64,000 bases of DNA, taken from assembly GCA_951813395.1 (NCBI GenBank), contig OX638356.1, forward strand, positions 2,368,501 to 2,432,500, given 5' to 3'. Under the pieces are notes generated by a model. It worked only from the letters and a program-made list of their open reading frames with translations, searched no databases and was not told the origin of the DNA. This DNA comes from Longimicrobiales bacterium. Its GTDB lineage: Bacteria > Gemmatimonadota > Gemmatimonadetes > Longimicrobiales > Gaopeijiaceae. The translations under genes and the position numbers were made by a program. Shown piece by piece: positions 36,459 to 44,402 of this stretch; the first letter of the stretch is position 1; each line of letters opens with the position of its first letter.

Positions 36459-37655
36459 ATGCGCGAGGCATGGATCATCGACGCGGTTCGCACTCCGATC
36501 GGCCGGCACGGAGGCACGCTCGCGCCCGTGCGCCCCGACGATCTGGCCGCGACGACCATCCAGGCGCTGCTGGACCGCACGCGCTTCCCCGCCGCACAGC
36601 TGACCGACGTGATCTTCGGGTGCACCAACCAGGCCGGCGAAGACAACCGCAACGTCGCACGCATGGGCCTCCTCCGCGCCGGGCTGCCCGTCGAGGTTCC
36701 GGGCCAGACGGTGAACCGCCTCTGCGGATCCGGGCTGCAGGCGGTCGTCAGCGCCTTCCACGCGATTCGGGCGGGCGAAGGCAATGCGTTCATCGCGGGC
36801 GGCGTGGAATCCATGAGCCGGGCCCCCTTCGTGATGTTGAAGCCGGAACGCGGCTACACGCGAGGCGTGCCCGAAATGGCCGACACGGTCCTGGGGTGGC
36901 GCTTCACCAACCCGCGCCTGCCGGACGAATGGACGATCGGCCTCGGGCGGACTGCCGAGGTGGTCGCGCGCGAGTTCGGCGTGAGCCGCGCGGAGCAGGA
37001 TGCGTTCGCAGCGAACAGCCAGGCCAGGGCGGCGGCCGCAATCGACGCCGGCCGCTTCGAGCCCGAGATCGTGCCGGTCACCGTGCCCCGGCGGCGCGGG
37101 GAGCCCGTGGTCATGGCCGCCGACGAGCACCCCCGCCCGGGGACCACAGTCGAGGCCCTGGCCCGGCTGCGTCCCGTATTCGAGCGCGACGGCACCGTCA
37201 CTGCGGGAAACTCGTCCGGGATCAACGACGGGGCCGCCGCGGTGCTGGTCGTCGAGGGCGAGGCCGCGCGTGCCCGGGGGCTCTTGCCCATGGCGGTCAT
37301 TCGCGGGGGGGGCGTGGCGGGAGTCGAGCCCCACCGCATGGGGATCGGCCCGGTCCCGGCGACACGCCGGTGCCTCGAGACGGTGGGCGCGTCGACGCGA
37401 GACCTGGACCTGGTGGAGTTGAACGAGGCCTTCGCGGCCCAGGCGATCCCGTGCATGCGGGAGCTGGCGCTCGACCCCGATACGGTCAACGTGAACGGGG
37501 GCGCCATCGCGCTTGGGCACCCGGTCGGGTGCTCGGGTGCCCGCATACTGACCACGCTGGTCCACGAGATGGCCCGCTGCGAAACACAGCTGGGACTGGC
37601 CACGATGTGCATCGGCGTTGGCCAGGGGATCGCGGCCGTTGTGGAGCGCGTCTGA
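36459..37655 (+). CDS. Acetyl-CoA C-acyltransferase (thiolase)
   Basis: A 398-residue thiolase. Catalytic residues are Cys89 (NRLCGSGLQAVVSAF), His354 (GGAIALGHPVGCSGAR) and Cys384 (ATMCIGVGQG). It cleaves 3-ketoacyl-CoA to acetyl-CoA and a shortened acyl-CoA, or runs in reverse. The sequence is close in style to PcaF/PaaJ and FadA-type degradative thiolases. The stop codon overlaps the next ATG (TGATG), so it is translationally coupled to the dehydrogenase gene. Confidence 0.95.
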   Translation: MREAWIIDAVRTPIGRHGGTLAPVRPDDLAATTIQALLDRTRFPAAQLTDVIFGCTNQAGEDNRNVARMGLLRAGLPVEVPGQTVNRLCGSGLQAVVSAFHAIRAGEGNAFIAGGVESMSRAPFVMLKPERGYTRGVPEMADTVLGWRFTNPRLPDEWTIGLGRTAEVVAREFGVSRAEQDAFAANSQARAAAAIDAGRFEPEIVPVTVPRRRGEPVVMAADEHPRPGTTVEALARLRPVFERDGTVTAGNSSGINDGAAAVLVVEGEAARARGLLPMAVIRGGGVAGVEPHRMGIGPVPATRRCLETVGASTRDLDLVELNEAFAAQAIPCMRELALDPDTVNVNGGAIALGHPVGCSGARILTTLVHEMARCETQLGLATMCIGVGQGIAAVVERV

Positions 37656-38527
37656 TGTCGGACCACGGGATCGGGAAGGTGGCGGTCATCGGCGCCGGCA
37701 CCATGGGGCGCGGCATCGCCCAGGTCTCCGCATTGGCGGGCCACGAGACCGGTCTCTACGATGTCGACCGGCGGCAGCTCGCTCGCGCCCTCGCCCGGAT
37801 CGAGGCCACCCTCGACAAGGGCGTGCAGCTGGGCAAGGTGGCTGCGGCCAGCCGCGACGAGGCCCTGCAGCGCCTGTCCGGAACCACCGGATTGAACGAG
37901 GTGGTCGACGGCGCGGACCTGGTGATCGAGGCCGTGCCGGAGGTGATGGAACTGAAGCGGGGCGTTTTCCGCGAGGTGGCGGAAGCCGTGTCCGGCGAGG
38001 TGATCCTGGCCAGCAACACCTCCTCCCTGTCGGTGACCCGGATCGGTGCCGGGCTGCCTTCGCCGGGACGCTTCCTCGGGCTCCATTTCTTCAACCCGGT
38101 GCACATCATGGCGCTCGTCGAGGTGGTGCGGGGCGACGATACCGAGGCCGCCGTCGTCAACCGTGGACTTGCGTTCGTGAAGGGGCTGGGCAAGGAGCCG
38201 ATCATCGTGGCGGACTCGCCGGGCTTCGCGTCGTCGCGACTGGGCATCGTCCTGGGACTCGAGGCCATGCGCATGGTGGAAGCCGGGGTCGCGTCCCCGG
38301 CCGACATCGACAAGGCGATGGTCCTTGGATACCGCCATCCGATGGGTCCTCTGCGGCTGACGGATCTCGTTGGACTGGACGTGCGTCTCGGAATCGCTCG
38401 CTACCTCCACGAAACGCTGGACTCCGAGGCGTTTCGGCCGCCGGTCATTCTGGAGCGGATGGTGGCCGAAGGCCGGCTCGGAAAGAAGACGGGAAAGGGA
38501 TTCTACGATTGGGACACCGAACGATGA
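37655..38527 (+). CDS. 3-hydroxyacyl-CoA (3-hydroxybutyryl-CoA) dehydrogenase
   Basis: A 290-residue NAD-dependent dehydrogenase with the Rossmann motif VIGAGTMGRGIAQ, then VIEAVPEVMELK, ILASNTSSLSVTRI, GLHFFNPVHIMALVEVV (catalytic His) and a C-terminal dimer domain ending KKTGKGFYDW. The length is that of stand-alone HBD/PaaH enzymes, not the fused FadB type. It acts between the hydratases and the thiolase encoded beside it. Confidence 0.95.
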   Translation: MSDHGIGKVAVIGAGTMGRGIAQVSALAGHETGLYDVDRRQLARALARIEATLDKGVQLGKVAAASRDEALQRLSGTTGLNEVVDGADLVIEAVPEVMELKRGVFREVAEAVSGEVILASNTSSLSVTRIGAGLPSPGRFLGLHFFNPVHIMALVEVVRGDDTEAAVVNRGLAFVKGLGKEPIIVADSPGFASSRLGIVLGLEAMRMVEAGVASPADIDKAMVLGYRHPMGPLRLTDLVGLDVRLGIARYLHETLDSEAFRPPVILERMVAEGRLGKKTGKGFYDWDTER

Positions 38528-38540
38528 AGCGCGCCTCCCC

Positions 38541-39317
38541 ATGAACCCAGCACACGTCCTGCTCTCCGTGGATGCCGGGATCGCCGAGGTCACGATCAAC
38601 CGGCCCGAGAAGCTGAACGCTCTCAACGAGACCGTGCGCCGGGAGCTGACCGAGGTCTTCGATGCCATCGCCGACCGCGGCGACGTCAAGGTCGCGATTC
38701 TCACCGGAGCCGGGGACAAGGCGTTCGTCGCCGGGGCGGACGTGAGCGAGTTCGCCGCGCGCACACCGGCCGAGCAGCGTGACGTGTACGAAAGGCGGCG
38801 GGTCTATGACGCACTCGCGGAGTTCCCGAAACCGGTGATCTGCGCGGTTCACGGCTTCTGTCTGGGGGGCGGCAACGAACTCGCACTGGCGTGCGACCTG
38901 AGGGTCGCCGACGCAACAGCCCGCTTCGGCCAGTTCGAGATTCGCCTGGGCCTCATTCCCGGTGCCGGCGGCACACAGCGGCTGGCTCGACTGGTAGGGC
39001 CCGGACAGGCCATGCGGATCGGTTTGTGCGGCGATTTCGTGGACGCGCCGGAGGCTCACCGGATCGGCCTGGTGGAGTTCCTCGTTGCGGAGGGGCAACA
39101 CGTTGCCGAAGCCCGCCGCATTGCCGGCCGCATGGCACGCTGGAGCCCGGTGACGCTCCAGCTGGTCAAGAAGGCGGTGCGCGAAGCCGGTGAGCACCAC
39201 CTGTCGGAGGGCCTCGCAACCGAAAAGGAGTTGTTTCTCGAGGCCTTCGCGTCCGCGGACGGGCGAGAGGGAGTCAAGGCCTTCGTGGAAAAGCGCCGGG
39301 CCAGGTTTACCGGATAG
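38541..39317 (+). CDS. Enoyl-CoA hydratase
   Basis: A 258-residue crotonase with both catalytic glutamates (LGGGNELALACDLRVAD and FGQFEIRLGLIPGAGGTQRL) and the FVAGADVSEFA oxyanion region. It looks like a short-chain hydratase (PaaF/Crt style). It starts 13 bases after the dehydrogenase gene and closes the five-gene cluster. Confidence 0.95.
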   Translation: MNPAHVLLSVDAGIAEVTINRPEKLNALNETVRRELTEVFDAIADRGDVKVAILTGAGDKAFVAGADVSEFAARTPAEQRDVYERRRVYDALAEFPKPVICAVHGFCLGGGNELALACDLRVADATARFGQFEIRLGLIPGAGGTQRLARLVGPGQAMRIGLCGDFVDAPEAHRIGLVEFLVAEGQHVAEARRIAGRMARWSPVTLQLVKKAVREAGEHHLSEGLATEKELFLEAFASADGREGVKAFVEKRRARFTG

Positions 39318-39378
39318 ACCTCCCACGGGTGCCACAGGCTCCGCGCGCGTGCCCCTCGCCTCCGCGTCACAGCCGCGA

Positions 39379-39384
39379 TAGAAT
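39379..39384 (+). promoter_or_regulatory. Candidate -10 box for the DUF3311-symporter operon
   Basis: TAGAAT (5/6 to consensus), 58 bases before the ATG at 39437, in a 119-base gap. No convincing -35 is found, so the promoter is tentative. Confidence 0.3.
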
Positions 39385-39436
39385 CGGAGGCCGGGCCAGC
39401 GAATCCCACCGCATCATCCGGAGACGCATTCATCCA

Positions 39437-39649
39437 ATGACTCTGCGCCACTGGCAACGCATCACCTGGATCTACCACATCGCCTTCGCGGCCGCCGTCA
39501 CCTGGCCTGTGCAGTCGCTCGTGAACACTCCCGATCCATTCGTGCTGGGCCTGCCCCGCCAAATGGCCTGGGCTGCCGTCTGGATTCTCGGAAGCCTGTT
39601 CGTGCTGTGGCGGCTCGACGCGGCCCGAGCCCGGACGAACGACGCGTGA
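39437..39649 (+). CDS. DUF3311-like small membrane protein
   Basis: A 70-residue protein with two membrane helices (WIYHIAFAAAVTWPVQSLV and MAWAAVWILGSLFVLWRL) separated by PFVLGLPRQ. This is the pattern of DUF3311 proteins, which are regularly encoded just before sodium:solute symporters, as here. Its stop codon overlaps the symporter ATG (TGATG). It is probably a small accessory subunit, though no function is established. Confidence 0.8.
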   Translation: MTLRHWQRITWIYHIAFAAAVTWPVQSLVNTPDPFVLGLPRQMAWAAVWILGSLFVLWRLDAARARTNDA

Positions 39650-41109
39650 TGGACAAGTCCACCCTCATCACCGTCGTCATCTTCGCGTACCTCGCGGTGA
39701 CGCTCGGGGTCGGAATCGTCGCCGGCCGACGGGCATCCCGTAGCGTCCAGGGCTTTGTGGCGGGCGACCGGGACTTCGGTCTCCTGGTCATGTATTTCAT
39801 CACCGGCGCCACCGTGTTCTCGGCCTTCGCCTTTCTGGGAGGACCGGGGTGGGCCTACTCCCGTGGCGCAGCCGCCTTCTACATCCTGACCTACGGGGTG
39901 CTGGGAATGGCCCCGTGGTACGCAATGGGCCCCAGGGCCGCCGCGCTGGGACGCCGCTTCGGGTTCGTCACCCAGGCCCAGCTCCTCGTGGGCCGCTTTC
40001 CGTCGCGCACCCTGTCGGCGCTCATGGCCCTGCTCACCCTGGCGGCCTTCGTTCCGTATGTCACCATCCAGATGCGCGGCGCCGGCATCGTGATCGAGGC
40101 GGTGACCGACGGCGCGGTCCCGCTCGCGGCAGGCGCAGCGCTGGCCTACGGGATTGTCCTCGTCTATGTGCTCACCAGCGGTGTTTCCGCGGTAGGGTGG
40201 ACGAACACGTTCCAGGGCGTCTTCATGGTTGGCATCGCGTGGGCGCTGGGGATCTATCTCCCGAACCGACTATACGGCGGTGTCGGTCCCATGTTCCAAC
40301 AGATCCTGGCCGATCGCCCCGAACTGCTGTCCCTGCCCGGGTTGGACGGCGGCGGCGAGCCGTGGAGCTGGGGAGCGTACTCTACCGCGATCCTGGCGAG
40401 TGCGATCGGGCTGACCATGTGGCCGCACCTGTTCATGAAGGCCTTCACGGCCCGCAGCGATGCGACGATTCGGCGAACCGTGATCCTCTTCCCCACGTTT
40501 CAGCTGTTCCTCATACCTGTCTTCCTGATCGGGTTCGCGGGCGTCATGTTCCCGGAATCCCCGGAGCAGTCCGACTTCATCCTTCCCTTCCTGATCCTGC
40601 GTTCCGATCTCCCCGCGCTGGTGGTCGGCCTGTTCTGCGCGGGAGCGCTGTCCGCCTCCATGTCCACCGGCGACGCCCTCCTTCACGGCGCGGCGTCGGT
40701 TGCCGTCCAGGACGGCGTGCAGCCCTTCACAAAACTCACGGACCGGGCTCAGAGGCTGCTGATGAGAGTGCTGGTCGTGGCCGTCGGGGCTGTGGCCTAT
40801 CTGTTCGCGCTGGTGGAGAGGGTTTCCCTGGTGGACCTCCTGCTCGCTTCCTACGGGATCATCGCCCAGTTCATGCCCTCGCTGCTGTCCGCCATGTACT
40901 GGAAAAGAGCCAACACCACCGGTGTCATCTGGGGCCTGGTGGCCGGTTCGGCGGTGTCCGTGTTCTTCTTCCGGTTCCCGGAACTCAAGCCGTTCGGGAT
41001 GCACGAGGGCATCCTGGGCCTGGTGGTCCACGTCCCCGTCCTGCTGATCGTCAGCCTGCTCGGGAAGGCACAGGATCCGGGACATGTCGACCGGTACGTG
41101 AATGTCTAG
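39649..41109 (+). CDS. Sodium:solute symporter family transporter
   Basis: A 486-residue SSS-family protein with about 13 membrane helices: FVAGDRDFGLLVMYFITGAT and FSAFAFLGGPGWAYSRGAAA at the N-terminus, YGVLGMAPWYAMGPR, then FCAGALSASMSTGDALLHGA (helix 8 sodium-site region) and a C-terminal LVVHVPVLLIVSLLG. Organic acids, amino acids and sugars are all possible substrates. Coupled to the DUF3311 gene before it and overlapping the chorismate mutase gene after it by eight bases. Confidence 0.93.
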   Translation: MDKSTLITVVIFAYLAVTLGVGIVAGRRASRSVQGFVAGDRDFGLLVMYFITGATVFSAFAFLGGPGWAYSRGAAAFYILTYGVLGMAPWYAMGPRAAALGRRFGFVTQAQLLVGRFPSRTLSALMALLTLAAFVPYVTIQMRGAGIVIEAVTDGAVPLAAGAALAYGIVLVYVLTSGVSAVGWTNTFQGVFMVGIAWALGIYLPNRLYGGVGPMFQQILADRPELLSLPGLDGGGEPWSWGAYSTAILASAIGLTMWPHLFMKAFTARSDATIRRTVILFPTFQLFLIPVFLIGFAGVMFPESPEQSDFILPFLILRSDLPALVVGLFCAGALSASMSTGDALLHGAASVAVQDGVQPFTKLTDRAQRLLMRVLVVAVGAVAYLFALVERVSLVDLLLASYGIIAQFMPSLLSAMYWKRANTTGVIWGLVAGSAVSVFFFRFPELKPFGMHEGILGLVVHVPVLLIVSLLGKAQDPGHVDRYVNV

Positions 41110-41446
41110 CGAGGACGCGCGTTCGGGGCACCGCGTGTCTGGTGACACCTCTCCCGGGGACGCGGGAGACGAGATGGCGTGGTTGCGCGATGCCGTACTC
41201 CAGTGCGATCGACAGTTGATCGAGATCCTTGCCCGGCGCCGTGATCTGGTGATCCGGATCGGCGACCTGAAGAAGCGCAGGGGACTGCCCGTCACCGACC
41301 CGCAACGGGAGGCGACGGTGGTGCGGAAGGCCGCCGTGCTGGCAAGGGATTCGGGATTGGACGAGGAACTGGTGCGCGATCTGATCTGGAAGGTGATCGC
41401 ATCGGCGCGAACACGGCAGTTCATCCTGGACGAACCAACCGAATAG
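41102..41446 (+). CDS. Chorismate mutase, AroQ type
   Basis: A 114-residue single-domain chorismate mutase (chorismate to prephenate). The all-helical AroQ fold is visible: WLRDAVLQCDRQLIEILARR, RDLVIRIGDLKKRRGLPVTD, then REATVVRKAAVLA and VRDLIWKVIASARTRQ. The conserved Arg, Lys and Glu residues of the active site are in place. The N-terminal 25 residues are polar and probably disordered. The start overlaps the symporter's 3' end, so it is the last gene of that operon, followed at once by a strong terminator. Confidence 0.9.
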   Translation: MSSEDARSGHRVSGDTSPGDAGDEMAWLRDAVLQCDRQLIEILARRRDLVIRIGDLKKRRGLPVTDPQREATVVRKAAVLARDSGLDEELVRDLIWKVIASARTRQFILDEPTE

Positions 41447-41448
41447 AG

Positions 41449-41495
41449 GAAGCCCCCGGCGGGCAGCACACTACCCGCTCGGGGGCTTCGTTTCG
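41449..41495 (+). terminator. Rho-independent, probably bidirectional terminator
   Basis: Inverted repeat GAAGCCCCCG (41449-41458) with CGGGGGCTTC (41480-41489), extended by GCGGG/CCCGC after one bulged base, with a short loop, then TTTCG. It lies three bases after the chorismate mutase stop. Read on the minus strand it also closes the candidate RNA in this entry's neighbourhood, ending with CCTC in place of a T-run. Confidence 0.85.
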
Positions 41496-41816
41496 CTGGC
41501 GAGTCCAGAGAGTTCCGTTTCGGCGCCGTCATGTGCGACGACCGGTTCTCCGTCTCTTCACCCTTCCGGCATTTCAGCCGTCCGGGCCGTCCCCCGTTCC
41601 CAGGGACTCCGGCTGCTTCCAGCGACCCCGCAGCCGTCGCAATCTCCGCCGAATCAGAGACCGCGCCCGCCTCGAACCCCGTTTCCGGCGCTCTCGGCGC
41701 TTCGGACCTCGTCTGGCTCCATCTGCCGGGAGTTTCCCCCCTTCGACGGCCTCTTCGAGACCCTTCCCGGTGCTTCGGCTCCGTTCCTTGCGGCCCGTCT
41801 CCTCTGCCTCGGGGAA
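41449..41816 (-). ncRNA. Candidate structured noncoding RNA of about 370 nt
   Basis: No supportable gene lies between the chorismate mutase stop and rpmA, yet the minus strand is full of hairpins. Examples are GGCTGC/GCAGCC (41611-41616 with 41630-41635), GTCCC/GGGAC (41589-41593 with 41603-41607), CCG-GAAA-CGG (41679-41688), CTGG/CCAG (41496-41508), CGTC/GACG (41527-41540) and GGUCUC-GAA-GAGGCC (41748-41762). The last has a G-U pair that would be a mismatch on the plus strand. A seven-base long-range helix CGGGCCG/CGGCCCG joins 41791-41797 with 41583-41589. Loops and linkers on the minus strand are purine-rich (GAAA, GGAA, GAA), as in GNRA-looped RNAs. It ends in the 41449-41495 terminator. 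It matches none of RNase P, tmRNA, SRP or 6S RNA by their conserved motifs. Confidence 0.5.
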
Positions 41817-41822
41817 ACCACG

Positions 41823-41848
41823 TTAATACATGAATCGGAAAAGCGCAA
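41823..41848 (-). promoter_or_regulatory. Candidate promoter before the structured RNA
   Basis: An AT-rich island with TTGCGC (41848-41843) and TATTAA (41828-41823) on the minus strand; the 14-base spacer is short, so only the -10 may be real. Transcription would begin about 41816. The same island contains AAAAGC-GCAA-GCTTTT followed by T residues on the plus strand, which could alternatively be a small plus-strand terminator. Confidence 0.35.
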
Positions 41849-41906
41849 GCTTTTTTCTTTGTCCAGAGGGCCGGATGCCCTGCCCGCCGCAGACGCCCGG
41901 GGTCCT

Positions 41907-42164
41907 CTAGCGGGCTTCGTCGTAGACCGAAACGACCCTGCGCCGACGGAGGTTCTCGAACTTCACGACCCCGTCCGCCTTGGCGAACAGGGTGTCGTCC
42001 CTCCCTCTTCCCACGTTGTTTCCCGGGTGGAAACGCGTCCCCCGCTGGCGGACCAGGATGTTCCCGGCCAACACCCGCTCACCCGCGTAACGCTTTACCC
42101 CCAAACGTTTTGGGTTGCTGTCGCGTCCATTCCGCGACGACCCGACGCCTTTCTTGTGAGCCAT
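41907..42164 (-). CDS. rpmA: 50S ribosomal protein L27
   Basis: An 85-residue L27: [20 protein letters not shown], then [17 protein letters not shown] and [20 protein letters not shown]. The short N-terminal tail, without the cleavable extension of Firmicutes, reaches the peptidyl-transferase centre. It lies nine bases after rplU, in the widespread order rng-rplU-rpmA. Confidence 0.98.
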   Translation of the reverse strand: MAHKKGVGSSRNGRDSNPKRLGVKRYAGERVLAGNILVRQRGTRFHPGNNVGRGRDDTLFAKADGVVKFENLRRRRVVSVYDEAR

Positions 42165-42173
42165 TGGATCCTC

Positions 42174-42494
42174 CTATACGGCGATGTCGGCCACGCGCAC
42201 GACGGTGAAGCCCTGCCGGTGTCCCTGCTTCCGCCGGTAGCCCTTGCGACGCTTGCGCTTGAACACCGTGATCTTCTTCGTGCGGTCGTGCGCCACGACC
42301 TCCGCGGTCACTTTCGCCCCCTCCAACAGCGGCTCCCCCACCGAAACCTCTCCCCCCTCGTCCCCCTGCGAAGCCAACAGCACCTCCTCGAACGTCACCG
42401 TCGTCCCCGGCTCTGCGTCCAGCGTGGGGATCAGAAGAGTCGCACCGGGCTCGGCCCGAAACTGTTTGCCGCCCGTCCTGAATACAGCGAACAT
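42174..42494 (-). CDS. rplU: 50S ribosomal protein L21
   Basis: A 106-residue L21: MFAVFRTGGKQFRAEPGATL, TVTFEEVLLAS, KVTAEVVAHDRTKKITVFKR and the typical KGYRRKQGHRQGFTVVRV end. ATG 42494 is used because GGA sits seven bases upstream; the in-frame ATG at 42506 has no site and would add four residues. Forms an operon with rpmA. Confidence 0.97.
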   Translation of the reverse strand: MFAVFRTGGKQFRAEPGATLLIPTLDAEPGTTVTFEEVLLASQGDEGGEVSVGEPLLEGAKVTAEVVAHDRTKKITVFKRKRRKGYRRKQGHRQGFTVVRVADIAV

Positions 42495-42558
42495 TGGAGC
42501 GTCCATCGTTGGTTTGTCTATGGATGAGAACTGCCTGGCAGACCCGGGGCAGCCAATA

Positions 42559-42586
42559 AAGGTATCCACACGGACCCCACGGTCAA
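42559..42586 (-). promoter_or_regulatory. Candidate promoter of rplU-rpmA
   Basis: Minus strand: TTGACC (42586-42581; 5/6), 16-base spacer, TACCTT (42564-42559). A start near 42552 would give a leader of about 58 nt, which contains a small CTGCC-AGG-CAG-type repeat. L21 leaders are known sites of ribosomal-protein feedback in some bacteria; none is proven here. Confidence 0.45.
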
Positions 42587-42588
42587 CC

Positions 42589-42619
42589 TTCGCGGCCCGG
42601 CGCCTCCGGGCGCCGCGAA
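42589..42619 (-). terminator. Strong hairpin between rng and rplU
   Basis: TTCGCGG/CCGCGAA encloses CCCGG/CCGGG with a two-base bulge and a five-base loop. It lies 56 bases after the rng stop and only three bases before the rplU -35 box. There is no T-run, so it may be a Rho-dependent/processing signal or insulating hairpin and not a classical terminator. Confidence 0.4.
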
Positions 42620-42674
42620 CCCCGGGCCGGATGCATCGGTCCTCGAAGAGCCGCGATGTATCCGTGACTCGACA

Positions 42675-44213
42675 CTACGCAGCCCGGTACTTGCCCGTCA
42701 CATCCGATTGGGCGCGCCCGGCGAGGAGCCTGAACTCGTCGTGACGCATGAGCGGGTCGTCCCGCAATTCCAGGCGAAGCCGGGTCCGCCGCCTGAGCTT
42801 CCGCAGAAACTGGGGCTCGGACTCCATGACCTGCAGTGCAACCTCCGGATGGACCCGCACCTGGATGTCCTGTGTCTCACCGGCGGCGGCGGCCCTTCTC
42901 ACGCAGCGCTCGATTTCCCTGACGACCGTGGTGGGTGTCCACACGTGTCCGGTACCGTCGCAAGCGGCGCAGGGCTCGGTGAGCGACTGCAACAGCGAAG
43001 GACGGACTCGTTGCCGGGTCATTTCGATCAGCCCGAGGTCGGACACTTCCCACGTCCGCGTGCGCGCCCGGTCCCGGCCCAGGCAGGTTCGCAGCTCCTG
43101 CAGGACCTTGTCCCGGTTCTCCTGCGACTCCATGTCGATGAAGTCAATGACGATGATCCCGCCGATGTCGCGCAGGCGAAGCTGCTCCGCGATCCGGCGG
43201 GCGGCGTCCAGATTGGTCTTCAGGATCGTCTGCTCCGGGTCCTTCTTCTTCTTGCCGGTAAACCGTCCGGTGTTGACGTCCACGGACACCAGCGCCTCGG
43301 TCTGCTCGATGATCACGTGCCCGCCGGAGGGTAGATCGACCTTGCTGTGGAAGGCGCGCTGAATGTCCGTCTCGATCCCCGCATGATCGAAGAGGGGTGC
43401 TTCGCCCGCGTAGTAGTGGACTCGATCGAGGAGATCGGGATCGAAGGTCCGGACGTAGTGGACGATCTGATTGTAGACGTCCTGGTTGTCCACCGTGACA
43501 CCGTCAAAGCGGTTGGTGAAGAGGTCCCGGATAACTCCGGAGATCAGCTTTGCCTCCGCGTGGAGCAGCGCGGGTGCGTCGGACCTGTCCGCCTTCCTGC
43601 GGATCGCGCGCCACTGCTTGCGGAGGTGGTGATACTCCTTCTCCAGCCGCTCCTGCGTTAGCTCTTCACCGGCCGTGCGCACGATCACGCCCCCCGAACC
43701 GTCCTCGACAACCGCCCTGGCCATGCCGCGGAGCCGGCCGCGTTCACGCCGGTGTTCGATCTTGCGGCTCACGCCCACGTGGTCGGTCTCGGGCATGTAG
43801 ACAAGGAAGCGGCCGGGCAGCGAGATCTCGGTCGTGACCCGGGGGCCCTTCGTCGAGATCGCCTCCTTGGTCACCTTGACCACGACGACCTGACCCTTCG
43901 TCAGGACCTCCTGGATGGGAGGCGAGTTGCGGTCCCGTCCCCGGGCCCTCCGGCCACCGCCTTCGCCGGGCTCTCCGTTCTCGGCGGGTCTGGCGAGGTC
44001 TGCAGCGTGCAGGAACGCCGCCTTCCCCTCCCCGATGTCTACGAAAGCGGCCTGAATGCCGGGCAGTACCGATTCGACACGGCCGAGAAAGATGTCACCG
44101 ACGAGCCGGCCCTGGTCCGGCCGGTCGAACATGAGTTCGGCGAGTGCGCCGTCTTCGGTGATCGCAACCCAGGACTCCTCGTCCGAGGTGCTGATCAGGA
44201 TTTCTCTCTTCAA
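42675..44213 (-). CDS. rng: Ribonuclease G/E family endoribonuclease
   Basis: A 512-residue RNase G. The N-terminal S1 region is LVGDIFLGRVESVLPGIQAA, with FVDIGEGKAAFLH. The catalytic part has ALVSVDVNTGRFTGKKKKD and IGGIIVIDFIDMESQENRD with the metal-binding aspartates, and the Zn-link is CAACDGTGHV. An acidic/Gly-rich insert (about residues 75-100) breaks the S1 domain. It lacks the long scaffold tail of RNase E. The start is TTG 44213 (MKREILIS) behind GGGAG; an in-frame extension upstream has no family similarity. Functions in 16S rRNA 5' maturation and mRNA decay. Encoded before rplU-rpmA, a conserved order. Confidence 0.95.
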   Translation of the reverse strand: MKREILISTSDEESWVAITEDGALAELMFDRPDQGRLVGDIFLGRVESVLPGIQAAFVDIGEGKAAFLHAADLARPAENGEPGEGGGRRARGRDRNSPPIQEVLTKGQVVVVKVTKEAISTKGPRVTTEISLPGRFLVYMPETDHVGVSRKIEHRRERGRLRGMARAVVEDGSGGVIVRTAGEELTQERLEKEYHHLRKQWRAIRRKADRSDAPALLHAEAKLISGVIRDLFTNRFDGVTVDNQDVYNQIVHYVRTFDPDLLDRVHYYAGEAPLFDHAGIETDIQRAFHSKVDLPSGGHVIIEQTEALVSVDVNTGRFTGKKKKDPEQTILKTNLDAARRIAEQLRLRDIGGIIVIDFIDMESQENRDKVLQELRTCLGRDRARTRTWEVSDLGLIEMTRQRVRPSLLQSLTEPCAACDGTGHVWTPTTVVREIERCVRRAAAAGETQDIQVRVHPEVALQVMESEPQFLRKLRRRTRLRLELRDDPLMRHDEFRLLAGRAQSDVTGKYRAA

Positions 44214-44402
44214 TTGGTTTCTCCCACTGTGAATCCGTGATCGGCCGACGCCTGTGCCGCCCGTCCCGGCCGCGTAACCGCCACAAAGTGACGTGGTACG
44301 CAAACCGGCGACCGGACTCGGCAGCAACGCCTCCGAACCGCGGATCATGAATTCGTCGCGGCCCCGCCAGGAGTCCCCACGGGCCCGAATCGACCGGGCG
44401 CA

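Noticed and set aside
35202-38764. Two long minus-strand frames (35202-37565 and 36854-38764)
   Set aside because: Antisense shadows of the aldehyde dehydrogenase, thiolase and hydroxyacyl-CoA dehydrogenase genes; no motifs.
41531-41848. Open frames of 64-100 codons in the rpmA/chorismate mutase gap on both strands
   Set aside because: Ser/Pro/Arg-rich composition, no ribosome sites, no family; the region is better explained as structured RNA.
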